This document shows positions 1 to 12,800 of a stretch of 64,000 nt of DNA, piece by piece. The first letter of the stretch is position 1. Every line of letters starts with the position of its first letter. Below the pieces are notes generated by a model. That model ran no database searches. It was given only the letters and a program-made list of their open reading frames with translations, and was not told the DNA's origin. The stretch spans positions 138,031,954-138,095,953 of the forward strand of contig CP136064.1 in the NCBI GenBank assembly GCA_032622095.1, given 5' to 3'. The translations under genes were made by a program, and so were the position numbers. The stretch comes from Siphonodentalium dalli (lineage: Eukaryota > Mollusca > Scaphopoda > Gadilida > Siphonodentaliidae).

Positions 1-116
1 TAAGGGGGTATTTTAATGGGTTTTTAACGGGAAAATCATGGGTTTTTTAATGGATTTGTAATGGTATATCATTAATGGGCCTTTAATGGGCATTTAATGG
101 GTGTGCGCGCAGTAGT
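1..116. repeat. Degenerate short repeat (TTTAATGGG-like)
   Basis: About eight loosely spaced copies of an 8-11 bp unit ending in AATGGG or AACGGG fill this stretch. Typical spellings are TTTTAATGGG, TTTTTAACGGG and CATTTAATGGG. The unit is too irregular to be a telomere repeat. It ends where the PLE fragment begins. No coding potential is seen. Confidence 0.5.
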
Positions 117-306
117 GCATTCGGCTAATCCATTTCAAGCAAATTAATTTGTATCTCAACAAACAATATTGGACATTAATCCAATACACATCGGAACATT
201 CCGACATCAAAACAAAATCCAAATCTGGATGCGAAACTCCAGACACAAACTTAGGTTAAAAGATTTTCCCTGTGCCTATGCGTTCTTTATCATAAAAATC
301 ATATTT
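117..306 (+). mobile_element. 3' end fragment of a Penelope-like element
   Basis: This stretch is the reverse complement of the 3' untranslated end of the PLE at 39,191-39,400 (for example CCAATACACATCGGAACATT), with few differences. It is a fourth, strongly 5'-truncated copy, opposite in orientation to the other three. Its 3' end passes into Sat1 through ATAAAAATCATATTTCGACC, the same junction as at 39,199 and 53,547. No coding sequence remains. Confidence 0.85.
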
Positions 307-3300
307 CGACCTATCACGATATTCACAAGTTCGGGATGACCCATATAACCACTATTTCGAACTGCGTGTGGTACTTTTATTACACCACTGTCAATGTAGT
401 CCATCTTCAACCCATGAATTTGTCAATTAAGGGCGTATCCGCACTGTGAAATTTGCCCAAATGACTATAATAGTAATATTTTGACCTGTCACGATATTCA
501 CAAGTTCGGGATGACCCATACAACCACTATTTCGAACTGCGTGTGGTACTTTTATTACACCATTATCAATTTAGTCCATCATCAACCCATGAATTTGTCA
601 ATTAAGGGCGTATTGGCACTGTAGAATTGGTTCAAATGACTAAAACTATCATATTTTGACCTATCACAATATTCACAAGTTCTGGATGACCCATATAACC
701 AATATTTCGAACTGCGTGTGGTCCTTTTATTACACCACTGTCAATGTAGCCCATCTTCAACCCATGAATTTGTCAATTAAGGGCGTATCCGCACTGTAGA
801 ATTGGCACAAATGACTATTACTATCATATTTCGACCTATCACGATATTCACAACTTCGGGATGACCCATATAACCAATATTTCGAACTGCGTGTGGTCCT
901 TTCGTTACACAACGGTGACTGTAGTCCAACTTCGATCTTCATATTTGTCAATTAAGGGCGTATCCGCACTGTGAAATTTGCCCAAATGACTATAACAGTA
1001 ATATTTTGACGTATCACGATATTCACAAGTTCGGGATGACCCATATAACCAATATTTCGAACTGCGTGTGGTCCTCTTATTACACCACTGTCAATGTAGT
1101 CCATCTTCAACCCATGAATTTGTCAATTAAGGGCGTATCCGCACTGTAGAATTGGCACAAATGACTATTACTATCATATTTTGACCTATCACGATATTCA
1201 CAAGTTCGGGATGATCATACAACCACTATTTCGAACTGCGTGTGGTACTTTTATTACACCACTGTCAATGTAGTCCATCTTCAACACATGAATTTGTCAA
1301 TTAAGTGCGTATCCGCACTGTATAATTGGAACAAATGACTATTACTATCATATTTCGACCTATCACGATATTCACAAGTTCGGGATGACCCATATAACCA
1401 ATATTTCGAACTGCGTGTGGTCCTTTTATTACAAAACGGTGAATTTAGTCCAACTTCGATCCATATATTTGTCAATTAAGGGTGTATCCGCACTGTGAAA
1501 TTTGCCCAAATGACTATAACAATAATATTTGACCTATCACGATATTCACAAGTTCGGGATGACCCATATAACCACTATTTCGAACTGCGTGTGGTCCTTT
1601 TATTACACCACTGTCAATGTAGTCCATCTTCAACCAATGCATTTGTCAATTAAGGGCGTATCCGCAATGTAGAATTGGTTCAAATGACTATAACTATCAG
1701 ATTTTGACCTATCACGATATTCACAAGTTCGGGATGACCCATATAACCACTATTTCGAACTGCGTGTGGTACTTTTATTACACCACTGTCAATGTAGTCC
1801 ATCTTCAACCCATGAATTTGTCAATTAAGGGCGTATCCGCACTGTGAAATTTGCCCAAATGACTATAATAGTAATATTTTGACCTGTCACGATATTCACA
1901 AGTTCGGGATGACCCATACAACCACTATTTCGAACTGCGTGTGGTACTTTTATTACACCATTATCAATTTAGTCCATCATCAACCCATGAATTTGTCAAT
2001 TAAGGGCGTATTGGCACTGTAGAATTGGTTCAAATGACTAAAACTATCATATTTTGACCTATCACAATATTCACAAGTTCTGGATGACCCATATAACCAA
2101 TATTTCGAACTGCGTGTGGTCCTTTTATTACACCACTGTCAATGTAGCCCATCTTCAACCCATGAATTTGTCAATTAAGGGCGTATCCGCACTGTAGAAT
2201 TGGCACAAATGACTATTACTATCATATTTCGACCTATCACGATATTCACAACTTCGGGATGACCCATATAACCAATATTTCGAACTGCGTGTGGTCCTTT
2301 CGTTACACAACGGTGACTGTAGTCCAACTTCGATCTTCATATTTGTCAATTAAGGGCGTATCCGCACTGTGAAATTTGCCCAAATGACTATAACAGTAAT
2401 ATTTTGACGTATCACGATATTCACAAGTTCGGGATGACCCATATAACCAATATTTCGAACTGCGTGTGGTCCTCTTATTACACCACTGTCAATGTAGTCC
2501 ATCTTCAACCCATGAATTTGTCAATTAAGGGCGTATCCGCACTGTAGAATTGGCACAAATGACTATTACTATCATATTTTGACCTATCACGATATTCACA
2601 AGTTCGGGATGATCATACAACCACTATTTCGAACTGCGTGTGGTACTTTTATTACACCACTGTCAATGTAGTCCATCTTCAACACATGAATTTGTCAATT
2701 AAGTGCGTATCCGCACTGTATAATTGGAACAAATGACTATTACTATCATATTTCGACCTATCACGATATTCACAAGTTCGGGATGACCCATATAACCAAT
2801 ATTTCGAACTGCGTGTGGTCCTTTTATTACAAAACGGTGAATTTAGTCCAACTTCGATCCATATATTTGTCAATTAAGGGTGTATCCGCACTGTGAAATT
2901 TGCCCAAATGACTATAACAATAATATTTGACCTATCACGATATTCACAAGTTCGGGATGACCCATATAACCACTATTTCGAACTGCGTGTGGTCCTTTTA
3001 TTACACCACTGTCAATGTAGTCCATCTTCAACCAATGCATTTGTCAATTAAGGGCGTATCCGCAATGTAGAATTGGTTCAAATGACTATAACTATCAGAT
3101 TTTGACCTATCACGATATTCACAAGTTCGGGATGACCCATATAACCACTATTTCGAACTGCGTGTTGTACTTTTATTACACCACTGTCAATGTAGTTCAT
3201 CTTCAACCCAAGAATTTGTCAATTAAGGGCGTATCCGACCTGTGAAATTTGCCCAAATGACTATAATAGTAATATTTTGACCTGTCACGATATTCACAAG

Positions 3301-4400
3301 TTCGGGATGACCCATACAACCACTATTTCGAACTGCGTGTGTTACTTTTATTACACCATTATCAATTTAGTCCATCATCAACCCATGAATTTGTCAATTA
3401 AGGGCGTATCCGCTCTGTAGAATTGGTTCAAATGACTAAAACTATCATATTTTGACCTATCACAATATTCACAAGTTCTGGATGACCCATATAACCAATA
3501 TTTCGAACTGCATGTGGTCCTTTTATTACACCACTGTCAATGTAGTCCATCTTCAACCCATGAATTTGTCAATTAAGGGCGTATCCGCACTGTAGAATTG
3601 GCACAAATGACTATTACTATCATATTTCGACCTATCACGATATTCACAACTTCGGGATGACCCATATAACCAATATTTCGAACTGCGTGTGGTCCTTTTG
3701 TTACACAACGGTGACTGTAGTCCAACTTCGATCTTCATATTTGTCAATTAAGGGCGTATCCGCACTGTGAAATTTGCCCAAATGACTATAACAGTAATAT
3801 TTTGACCTATCACGATATTCACAAGTTCGGGATGACCCATATAACCAATATTTCGAACTGCATGTGGTCCTCTTATTACACCACTGTCAATGTAGTCCAT
3901 CTTCAACCCATGAATTTGTCAATTAAGTGCGTATCCGCACTGTAGAATTGGCACAAATGACTATTACTATCATATTTTGACCTATCACGATATTCACAAG
4001 TTCGGGATGATCATACAACCACTATTTCGAACTGCGTGTGGTACTTTTATTACACCACTGTCAATGTAGTCCATCTTCAACACATGAATTTGTCAATTAA
4101 GTGCGTATCCGCACTGTATAATTGGAACAAATGACTATTACTATTATATTTCGACCTATCACGATATTCACAAGTTCGGGATGACCCATATAATCAATAT
4201 TTCGAACTGCGTGTGGTCCTTTTATTACAAAACGGTGAATTTAGTCCAACTTCGATCCATATATTTGTCAATTAAGGGTGTATCCGCACTGTGAAATTTG
4301 CCCAAATGACTATAACAATAATATTTGACCTATCACGATATTCACAAGTTCGGGATGACCCATATAACCACTATTTCGAACTGCGTGTGGTCCTTTTATT
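307..4400 (-). repeat. Eight-monomer higher-order repeat of Sat1 (1,398 bp, about 3 copies)
   Basis: Inside array A, blocks of eight monomers repeat with a 1,398-bp offset. Variant monomers at 757, 2,155 and 3,553, and at 1,281 and 2,679, correspond exactly. Copies 1 and 2 look virtually identical across the stretches compared. Copy 3 carries scattered substitutions and decays after about 4,390. Neighbouring monomers within one block differ much more than equivalent monomers in successive blocks, which defines a higher-order repeat. Confidence 0.9.
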
Positions 4401-6587
4401 ACAAAACGGTGAATTTAGTCCAACTTCGATCCATATATTTGTCAATTAAGGGTGTATCCGCACTGTGAAATTTGCCCAAATGACTATAACAATAATATTT
4501 GACCTATCACGATATTCACAAGTTCGGGATGACCCATATAACCACTATTTCGAACTGCGTGTGGTCCTTTTATTACACCACTGTCAATGTAGTCCATCTT
4601 CAACCAATGCATTTGTCAATTAAGGGCGTATCTGCACTGTAGAATTGGTTCAAATGACTATAACTATCAGATTTTGACCTATCACGATATTCACAAGTTC
4701 GGGATGACCCATATAACCAATATTTCGAACTGCGTGTGGTCCTTTTGTTACACAACGGTGACTGTAGTCCAACTTCGATCTATATATTTGTCAATTAAGG
4801 GCGTATCCGCACTGTGAAATTTGCCCAAATGACTATAACAGTAATATTTTAACATATCACGATATTCACAAGTTCGGGATGACCATACAACCACTATTTC
4901 GAACTGCGTGTGTTACTTTTATTACACCACTGTCAATGTAGTCCATCTTCAACCCATGAATTTGTCAATTAAGGGCGTATCCGCACTGTAGAATTGGCAC
5001 AAATGACTATTACTATCATATTTCGACCTATCACGATATTCACAAGTTCTGGATGACCCATATAACCAATATTTCGAACTGCTTGTGGTCCTTTCGTTAC
5101 ACAACGGTGACTCTAGTCCAACTTCGATCTTCATATTTGTCAATTAAGGGCGTATCCGCACTGTGAATTTGCCCAAATGACTATAACAGTAATATTTTGA
5201 CCTATCACGATATTCACAAGTTCGGGATGACCCATATAACCAATATTTCGAACTGCGTGGGGTCCTTTTATTACACCACTGTCAATGTAGTCCATCTTCA
5301 ACCTATGAATTTGTCAATTAAGTGCGTAACCGCACTGTAGAATTGGCACAAATGACTATTACTATCATATTTTGACCTATCACGATATTCACAAGTTCGG
5401 GATGACCATACAACCACTATTTGGAACTGCGTGTGGTACTTTTATTACACCACTGTCAATGTAGTCCATCTTCAACACATGAATTTGTCAATTAAGTGCG
5501 TATCCGCACTGTATAATTGGCACAAATGACTATTACTATCATATTTCGACCTATCACGATATTCACAAGTTCGGGATGACCCATATAACCAATATTTCGA
5601 ACTGCGTGTGGTCCTTTTATTACAAAACGGTGAATTTAGTCCCACTTCGATCCATATATTTGTCAATTAAGGGTGTATCCGCACTGTGAAATTTGCCCAA
5701 ATGACTATAACAATAATATTTGACCTATCACGATATTCACAAGTTCGGGATGACCCATACAACCACTATTTCGAACTGCGTGTGTTACTTTTATGACACC
5801 ACTGTCAATGTAGTCCATCTTCAACCCATGAATTTTTCAATTAAGGGCGTATCCGCACTGTATAATTGGCACAAATGACTATTACTATCATATTTCGACA
5901 TATCACGATATTCACAAGTTCGGGATGACCCACACAAGTTACAACCACTATTTCGAACTGCGTGTGTTACTTTTATTACACCATTGTCAATGTAGTCCAT
6001 CATCAATCCATGAATTTGTCAATTAAGGGCGCATCCGCACTGTGGAATTGGTTCAAATGACTAAAACTATCATATTTTGACCTATCACAATATTCACAAG
6101 TTCGGAATGACCCATATAACCAATATTTCGAACTGCGTGTGGTCCTTTTATTGCACCACTGTCAATTTAGTCCATCTTCAACCCATGAATTTGTCAATTA
6201 CGGGCGTATCCGCACTGTAGAATTGGTTCAAATGACTATAACTATAATATTTTGACCTATCACGATATTCACAAGTTCGGGATGACCAATATAACTAATA
6301 TTTCGATCTGCATGTGGTCCATTTCTTACACAACGGTGAATGTTGTCCAACTTCGATCTATATATTTGTCAATTAAGGCCGTATCCGCACTGTGAAATTT
6401 GCCCAAATGACTATAACAGTAATATTTTGACCTATCACGATATTCACAAGTTCGGGATGACCATACAACCACTATTTCGAACTGCGTGTGGTACTTTTGT
6501 TACACCACTGTCAATGCAGTCCTTCAACCCATGAATTTGTCAATTAAGGGCGTAACCGCACTGTAGAATTGGCACAAATGACTATTA
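307..6587 (-). repeat. Sat1 satellite array A (~175-bp monomer)
   Basis: About 36 head-to-tail copies of an AT-rich monomer of 174-176 bp. The anchor TTGTCAATTAAGGGCGTA recurs near 420, 595, 770, 944 and 1,119. Other recognisable blocks are CCTATCACGATATTCACAAG, GATGACCCATATAACCA and TTCGAACTGCGTGTGGT. The strand is called minus only relative to the arrays on the right of the window, which read as the reverse complement. Short open frames of about 64 codons recur once per monomer on the minus strand. They drift and break with the repeat, so I do not regard them as genes. Confidence 0.97.
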
Positions 6588-6654
6588 ATATGATCGTACG
6601 TGACACGTAACGCGGCAACCACACGCGGTGCTTCGTCGGATCTAGTTATGCGAA

Positions 6655-6925
6655 ATTTGACCAGATTTGACCTTGAATTTACCGTTTTGAATGTCAAAGT
6701 CAGGTCGGGGTTACGAGTTAAGCCGTCCAAAACACTGCCCGGACAAAAGTATCCCTAGCTATCGAATATCGTCGAAATCCGCCACTATTACCCGATTTGA
6801 TCTTGAATCGACCATTTTGAAGATCAAGCGTCACACTTTGACCCGTCCAAAACACTTCCCGGACAAACGTACACTTAGGTATCAAGTTTCGTCGAAATCC
6901 GTCCGGAAGTTTTCCCGCCCATAGC
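6655..6925. repeat. Dispersed repeat, two tandem ~125-bp units
   Basis: Two degenerate units share the order TTTGACCTTGAAT, CCATTTTGAA, CCGTCCAAAACAC, CCGGACAAA and TCGTCGAAATCCG. A third member lies at about 32,570-32,700. Repeats with GGTCAAGGTC and TCGTCGAAATC phrases are common in marine invertebrate genomes. The family is not identified. Small open frames here are not conserved between units. Confidence 0.6.
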
Positions 6926-6999
6926 TAACAGACAAAAGTCACACACTATACATTAGGTTTTAGCTGGGTACCTGTCTGACGGGCATGTGGGTGAGACGA

Positions 7000-7410
7000 A
7001 ATTTGTTGGCATCCCCATCTACACCAACACCTCCCCCCCCCCCCCAAAGAATGGTGGAAATCGGCCCAGTGGATACCCAGATACAATTCAATGTCATTTA
7101 AAATCTCAAGTTCACGCCGCACGGGCATCCGGGTGTGACGAAATTGCTCAGCGCCTGAAACAACCCCCACATACCAAATTTGGTGAAAATCGGCTCAGCG
7201 GAGAACTTGAGTTCAAGGTCATTTGAAGGTCAAGGTCACGCCGCACGGGCAAACGGTTATACCCATGTTAGTCCTCAGGTCAAACTACATACCCGTACCA
7301 AGTTTCGTCAAAATCGGTTAGCCGTTTCCGATTCCATCGCGGAAACACACACACACATACATACACACACACGCACAGACCACAAACTTTCCTCAAATAT
7401 ATAATAGATT
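7000..7410 (+). repeat. Retroelement-like 3' tail with (CA)n
   Basis: Two or three diverged segments each contain a phrase like GGTGAAAATCGGCTCAGCGG and CACGCCGCACGGGC. They end in TCGCGGAAAC followed by a CA-rich microsatellite (7,350-7,382) and an AT tail. Such endings resemble SINE or LINE 3' tails known from molluscs, but I cannot assign a family. A C14-type tract lies at 7,026-7,045. Reading frames across it are broken by the microsatellite. Confidence 0.5.
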
Positions 7411-8611
7411 CTTTATGAAGGTCAAGTTCAAATCGATATCGTAGTCCCATGTTTCTGTTCGTCAAATACATACTCAAGTATGTAGGGGCCTCAGTACCGG
7501 TATATATATCAAGGACAATGCCTCTGAATATTGATATAAAGGCGTACAATCGCAAAATATATCTAGCAGAATGGCCCTTTAAGTGAGATGTCTTTCAATG
7601 GTGGTCAAGGTGGTTTTAGTGTCAAAGTCAAGGCCATATGAGACCACCACATCAACTTGACAACAAATTTGGTTGATGTCAAATTTCCAAGTCTCCTGTC
7701 AAGGCGACCAATGTTTTGATCGACATACAATTTGACTTGGTCGCTGCCACCGGCATCGACAGATGATCTCCAAAAAACACCAGCGTGGCGATGTTGAGTT
7801 AATTTACCTGGCAATGCGCCAACTGCCTTGCCGCGGACAAATACGTGAGTATCGCTCGCGTGTTAGGCTAGATTGCTTCAATTAAATTATTCTCGAGCGA
7901 AATCGCCTGCCGTGAAATATCTGCTCCGGTGAACCTATAGCGAGACGGAAATCTATTGAAAAATAATTCCGCCTGTTAGGCGGAGGATTCATTAAAAAAT
8001 TTGTCTGGCGCAAAATCCCTTCCCCGCTAAGCGGGCGCGCTATTCCAAAGCGCGATAACATGACAATGTCATAACTTATGTGGCCATGTCATACATCAGT
8101 TGAAAGGTCATTGCCTTGGCTATTGTACAGTGTTACTTAAACTTGAAGCAGGCATGTTTTCGTTATGTTTAGTTTACATATAATCTTTGCGACATTATAC
8201 TTATATGTATGACAACCCATCACACATATACGCCATAAAGCCACTCCATCGTCTTTTGCGATAAAGGCTCGGGTGAAGCGTATTATTATATTGTATTTGA
8301 GAACCCTCGTGAAGGATGGCGGTCAATGAGCAATGGTTTGACCATGATTACTAGATTCGGGTGATACAGAATGTAAATTTATTCGGAATTATATTTACTA
8401 TGCATCAAACCGTGGACCCCAGATTTTTTATTGGGTGGTCTTTTGTATGCTGTTAACGTTGCTTGGGGCATTAATACTTTTAAATACATATCGTATTGCA
8501 TATAGACTATTATGTGATGAATTAAATATGATGCTGACTTGAAAACACAATTGGTGTGCCCTCGTAACTTCTGGTAACAATTGCAAAAAAAAAAACCACT
8601 TAGTGAGCCCT
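7411..8611. other. No recognisable feature
   Basis: Mixed-composition DNA of about 1.2 kb. There is no long reading frame, clear inverted repeat or RNA gene. An A-run at 8,584-8,595 precedes the tandem array. The stretch could hold decayed repeats that only a library search would reveal. Confidence 0.4.
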
Positions 8612-10400
8612 CATGTCTTATGTGTGGTAAAAATCAATGAAATCACACACCATGGGTCCCCTGGGCTTGAGCACAGAGCCTGAATGCAACCATCTTTGTC
8701 AATTTAGGCAATATTCTTGCTAAAGAGGTGATCATTTCATGTTGGAACTCATCAAATGGAATGAAAATGGCTAAACAGACACTTAGTGAGCCCTAAAATC
8801 TCTGATTCATGGCAATGAAAGCATCTTATAGTGCCTTTGTTGGCCACAATTCTCTCAGAAAAGGTGTAATTTGCATATTTGACCCTTCATGTGTGGTAAA
8901 AATCAATGAAATCACACACCATGGGTCCCCTGGGCTTGAGCACAGAGCCTGAATGCAACCATCTTTGTCAATTTAGGCAATATTCTTGCTAAAGAGGTGA
9001 TCATTTCATGTTGGAACTCATCAAATGTGATGAAAATGGCTAAACAGACACTTAGTGAGCCCTAAAATCTCTGATTCATGGCAATGGAAGCATCTTATAG
9101 GGCCATTGTTGGCCACAATTCTCTCAGAAAAGGTGTAATTTGCATATTTGACCCTTCATGTGTGGTAAAAATCAATGAAATCACACACCATGGGTCCCCT
9201 GGGCTTGAGCACAGAGCCTGAATGCAACCATCTTTGTCAATTTAGGCAATATTCTTGCTAAAGAGGTGATCATTTCATGTTGGAACTCATCAAATGGAAT
9301 GAAAATGGCTAAACAGACACTTAGTGAGCCCTAAAATCTCTGATTCATGGCAATGAAAGCATCTTATAGTGCCTTTGTTGGCCACAATTCTCTCAGAAAA
9401 GGTGTAATTTGCATATTTGACCCTTCACGTGTGGTAAAAATCAATGAAATCACACACCATGGGTCCCCTGGGCTTGAGCACAGAGCCTGAATGCAACCAT
9501 CTTTGTCAATTTAGGCAATATTCTTGCTAAATAGGTGATCATTTCATGTTGGAACTCATCAAATGTGATGAAAATGGCTAAACAGACACTTAGTGAGCCC
9601 TAAAATCTCTGATTCATGGCAATGGAAGCATCTTATAGTGCCTTTGTTGGCCACAATTCTCTCAGAAAAGGTGTAATTTGCATATTTGACCCTTCATGTG
9701 TGGTAAAAATCAATGAAATCACACACCATGGGTCCCCTGCGCTTGAGCACAGAGCCTGAATGCAACCATCTTTGTCAATTTAGGCAATATTCTTGCTAAA
9801 GAGGTGATCATTTCATGTTGGAACTCATCAAATGGAATGAAAATGGCTAAACAGACACTTAGTGAGACCTAAAATCTCTGATTCATGGCAATGAAAGCAT
9901 CTTATAGTGCCTTTGTTGGCCACAATTCTCTCAGAAAAGGTGTAATTTGCATATTTGACCCTTCATGTGTGGTAAAAATCAATGAAATCACACACCATGG
10001 GTCCCCTGGGCTTGAGCACAGAGCCTGAATGCAACCATCTTTGTCAATTTAGGCGATATTCTTGCTAAAGAGGTGATCATTTCATGTTGGAACTCATCAA
10101 ATGTGATGAAAATGGCTAAACAGACACTTAGTGAGCCCTAAAATCTCTGATTCATGGCAATGGAAGCATCTTATAGTGCCTTTGTTGGCCACAATTCTCT
10201 CAGAAAAGGTGTAATTTGCATATTTGACCCTTCATGTGTGGTAAAAATCAATGAAATCACACACCATGGGTCCCCTGGGCTTGAGCACAGAGCCTGAATG
10301 CAACCATCTTTGTCAATTTAGGCAATATTCTTGCTAAAGAGGTGATCATTTCATGTTGGAACTCATCAAATGGGATGAAAATGAATGTGTAAATTGCACA
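8612..10400. repeat. 269-270 bp tandem repeat, ~6.6 copies, alternating variants
   Basis: The phrase TGTGTGGTAAAAATCAATGA recurs near 8,620, 8,890, 9,159, 9,429, 9,697, 9,966 and 10,236. Copies differ by few bases. Two diagnostic positions alternate strictly: AAATGGAATG with CAATGAAAGC, then AAATGTGATG with CAATGGAAGC. The real amplification unit is therefore a dimer of about 539 bp. A decayed copy trails off to about 10,475. No open frame runs through it. Confidence 0.95.
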
Positions 10401-10475
10401 TTTGACCCTTTATTTGTGCTAACAGGGACTGAAATCACACCCCCATGGGATCCCAAGATGACATGGTGTAACCAT

Positions 10476-12454
10476 GATTGAGTTACATATATTTATATAT
10501 TAGATTATGGAAACACATATTACAGTCTTCAATCTTCTGAATCGTGTAAATTTCTTGAATGTAACACATCTTGTCAGTGCACCTGGAAGAATAATAGAGA
10601 TAGGTGATTAGATACATATTATGCCCCAATTCTCCAATGGATTCCAGGTTGTGGCAGGCACGCCATGGCTCAATATTGTGATTCATAAGATGGCATGGAA
10701 GACTAAAGCCCCGCATCGTGTATTGTGTTATGCAGAGGGAGAGATGAGATCTAACTGCCTCTAACAGCAGGTGCGTCGATTCATGTAGCGCGTCTGCAGT
10801 CGTCTGGATTGATCATTTTTTATTGGATTTCGATTCTAGTATATAGCAGTAAAACCTCTTCTCGAATTTCTATTTCGCTTACGCCATAAGATGCTATGTA
10901 AAATTTTGAACAAAACGATACTTTACTCGACGAAATTCGTCCAGAAATAAAAAAAGTTCAATCAAATGGAAAGTTTGTTTACATTTAGCAAAGTTCTCCG
11001 CCCAGAGGGTCATTACTTTTCCCCGAACTTTTCTGTCGATATTTTAACAAAATTTCAAACGAACGGTAAGACCGCAAAATTTTATTTTGCTGGAAAGATG
11101 GTTGAAAGCTGACCCCAGGTTAGTAATCGGTTTGGCGGAACTCCTATTAGTTTGCGAACTAGCCGGACTTAAAGTCAGGGTCACGTGGTGTCACCAAGCT
11201 TCCACGCGAAGGACAATAATCCAATTATCTCCACTTCTATTGGGCCGATTCGCATGATATTTCTTTCTAAGAACTCGTATTGTGAAGGCGCACATGTTGC
11301 GTGCGATTTCCGCATGGATGACATTCGGGCAGTCAATAAAAGGTGTAACCGATGGCGCCAAGGTCACATACGCGCGTGTGAAGTCGGGGTTTCTCGCTCG
11401 TTCTCCAATGGATTCTAATAAAATTGGGAGCGAATACTCGCATTGGTCAGCGAAACACATTGTTGATTATGTACATTCTATTGACGTTCCAGTGGCTGCA
11501 ATCAGTTCATAACTTCATCCAGCACATTAATTGCATCTTAATAATACAAAAAACACCCTCACGGACACAGTACTAGAGTGCTAGAGTGCTATTACGCCCT
11601 TATCGAGGTAAATTGTCCTGCGTTTTAGTCAGGAGGCAGATCAGAGAAAATGTGGCTAGAACAATTTTTGCTAAACATTTTTAGTACCATATGCCAACAA
11701 TATTAATAATGTCCTATGGGATACTCCGATAAATAAAATAATTGTTGGCAATTTTCTAGTCACCTCTGTCAAGGTCAAAGGTCAAGGTCAAATTAGATAT
11801 GCCAAATTTGCAAAAATTGGAATAAAAAAATGTTTTTAGAACATTTTCGAGTGAAAGTGCTTAGACCGCCAGAAACTTTGTGTCCACATTAATGTTTCCC
11901 TCCCCATTCCTCTCATGTTGATTGGGTTGTCAAATGTGTTGCCCATAACAACAGTTGCTATGCAATTAAATTACCCTAGCAACGAGACCAAATTCTAACT
12001 TTAACTGTTTTATTTTTATGCCAAATATACCAAACTTTGCATATTGTTCACAATTTAATTGTTACTTGGCATATATATATTGACAAAATACATTCTCTTT
12101 TCCTCTCTTAGTTATATACCTTGGACTAATAACTGTTCTGTTGCATTTTCCCTATTTTTACTATTATTTTCGTGAAAACACGTGAACTCCAAATAACTTT
12201 CAAAATTATTTTATTCAACAACTCGGAACGCGAATACATGCATCCATGCATATAATGCTGTTATAATTGATGAAATAAGTTAGCTTTTTGAACATGGAAT
12301 ATTCATAATGTTAAAACTAATATCAATTAACCCGAACTAACGGAACTATGAACCACAAGGGCTTGTAACTTGGCTCCCTCCCAATATGCGTCACCCCTAT
12401 ATAAACACATATCGGCTCCCTTACATATGTCGAGTAATATTATAATATACTGAG
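10476..12454. other. No recognisable feature
   Basis: About 2 kb of AT-rich sequence. Open frames near 11,190-11,510 overlap on opposite strands, are under 90 codons and resemble no family I know. A GGTCAAAGGTCAAGGTCA phrase at about 11,770 suggests decayed dispersed repeats. No tRNA, promoter or splice architecture can be supported. Confidence 0.4.
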
Positions 12455-12504
12455 ACTAAACTGTTTAGTATGGAACGCCATAGCTGCCTTATATTGTCGA
12501 TTGT

Positions 12505-12800
12505 CATTAGATGCAGATACTTTGTCATTAGATGCAGATACTTTGTCATTATATTCAGATAGTTTGTCATTATATGTAGATACTTTGTCTTTATATGCAG
12601 ATACCCTGTCATTATATGTAGATAATTTGTCTTTATATGCAGACACTTTGTCATTATATGCAGATACTTTGTCATTATATGCAGATACTTTGTCATTATA
12701 TGTAGATACTTTGTCATTATATGCAGATATTTTGTCTTTCTATGCAGATACTTTGTCATTATATGCAGATACTTTGTCATTATATGCGGATTCTTTTCAT
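12505..12800 (+). repeat. 21-bp minisatellite, left arm
   Basis: About 14 copies of a 21-bp unit containing GCAGATACTTTGTCATTA. Because 21 is a multiple of three, long heptapeptide-repeat frames open on both strands, with (HIMTKYL)n on the minus strand. They overlap each other and have no other protein signature, so I treat them as by-products. Confidence 0.9.

Noticed and set aside
1-116. Telomeric repeat
   Set aside because: TTTAATGGG-like units are irregular and do not match TTAGGG or other known telomere motifs.
757-6006. Recurring 61-64 codon frames in Sat1 array A (and matching ones in arrays C-E) as a small-protein family
   Set aside because: They occur once per monomer, are broken whenever the monomer mutates, and have no start context or amino-acid conservation beyond that of the DNA.
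307-6587. CRISPR array
   Set aside because: The repeats are contiguous 175-bp units without unique spacers, in a eukaryotic context.
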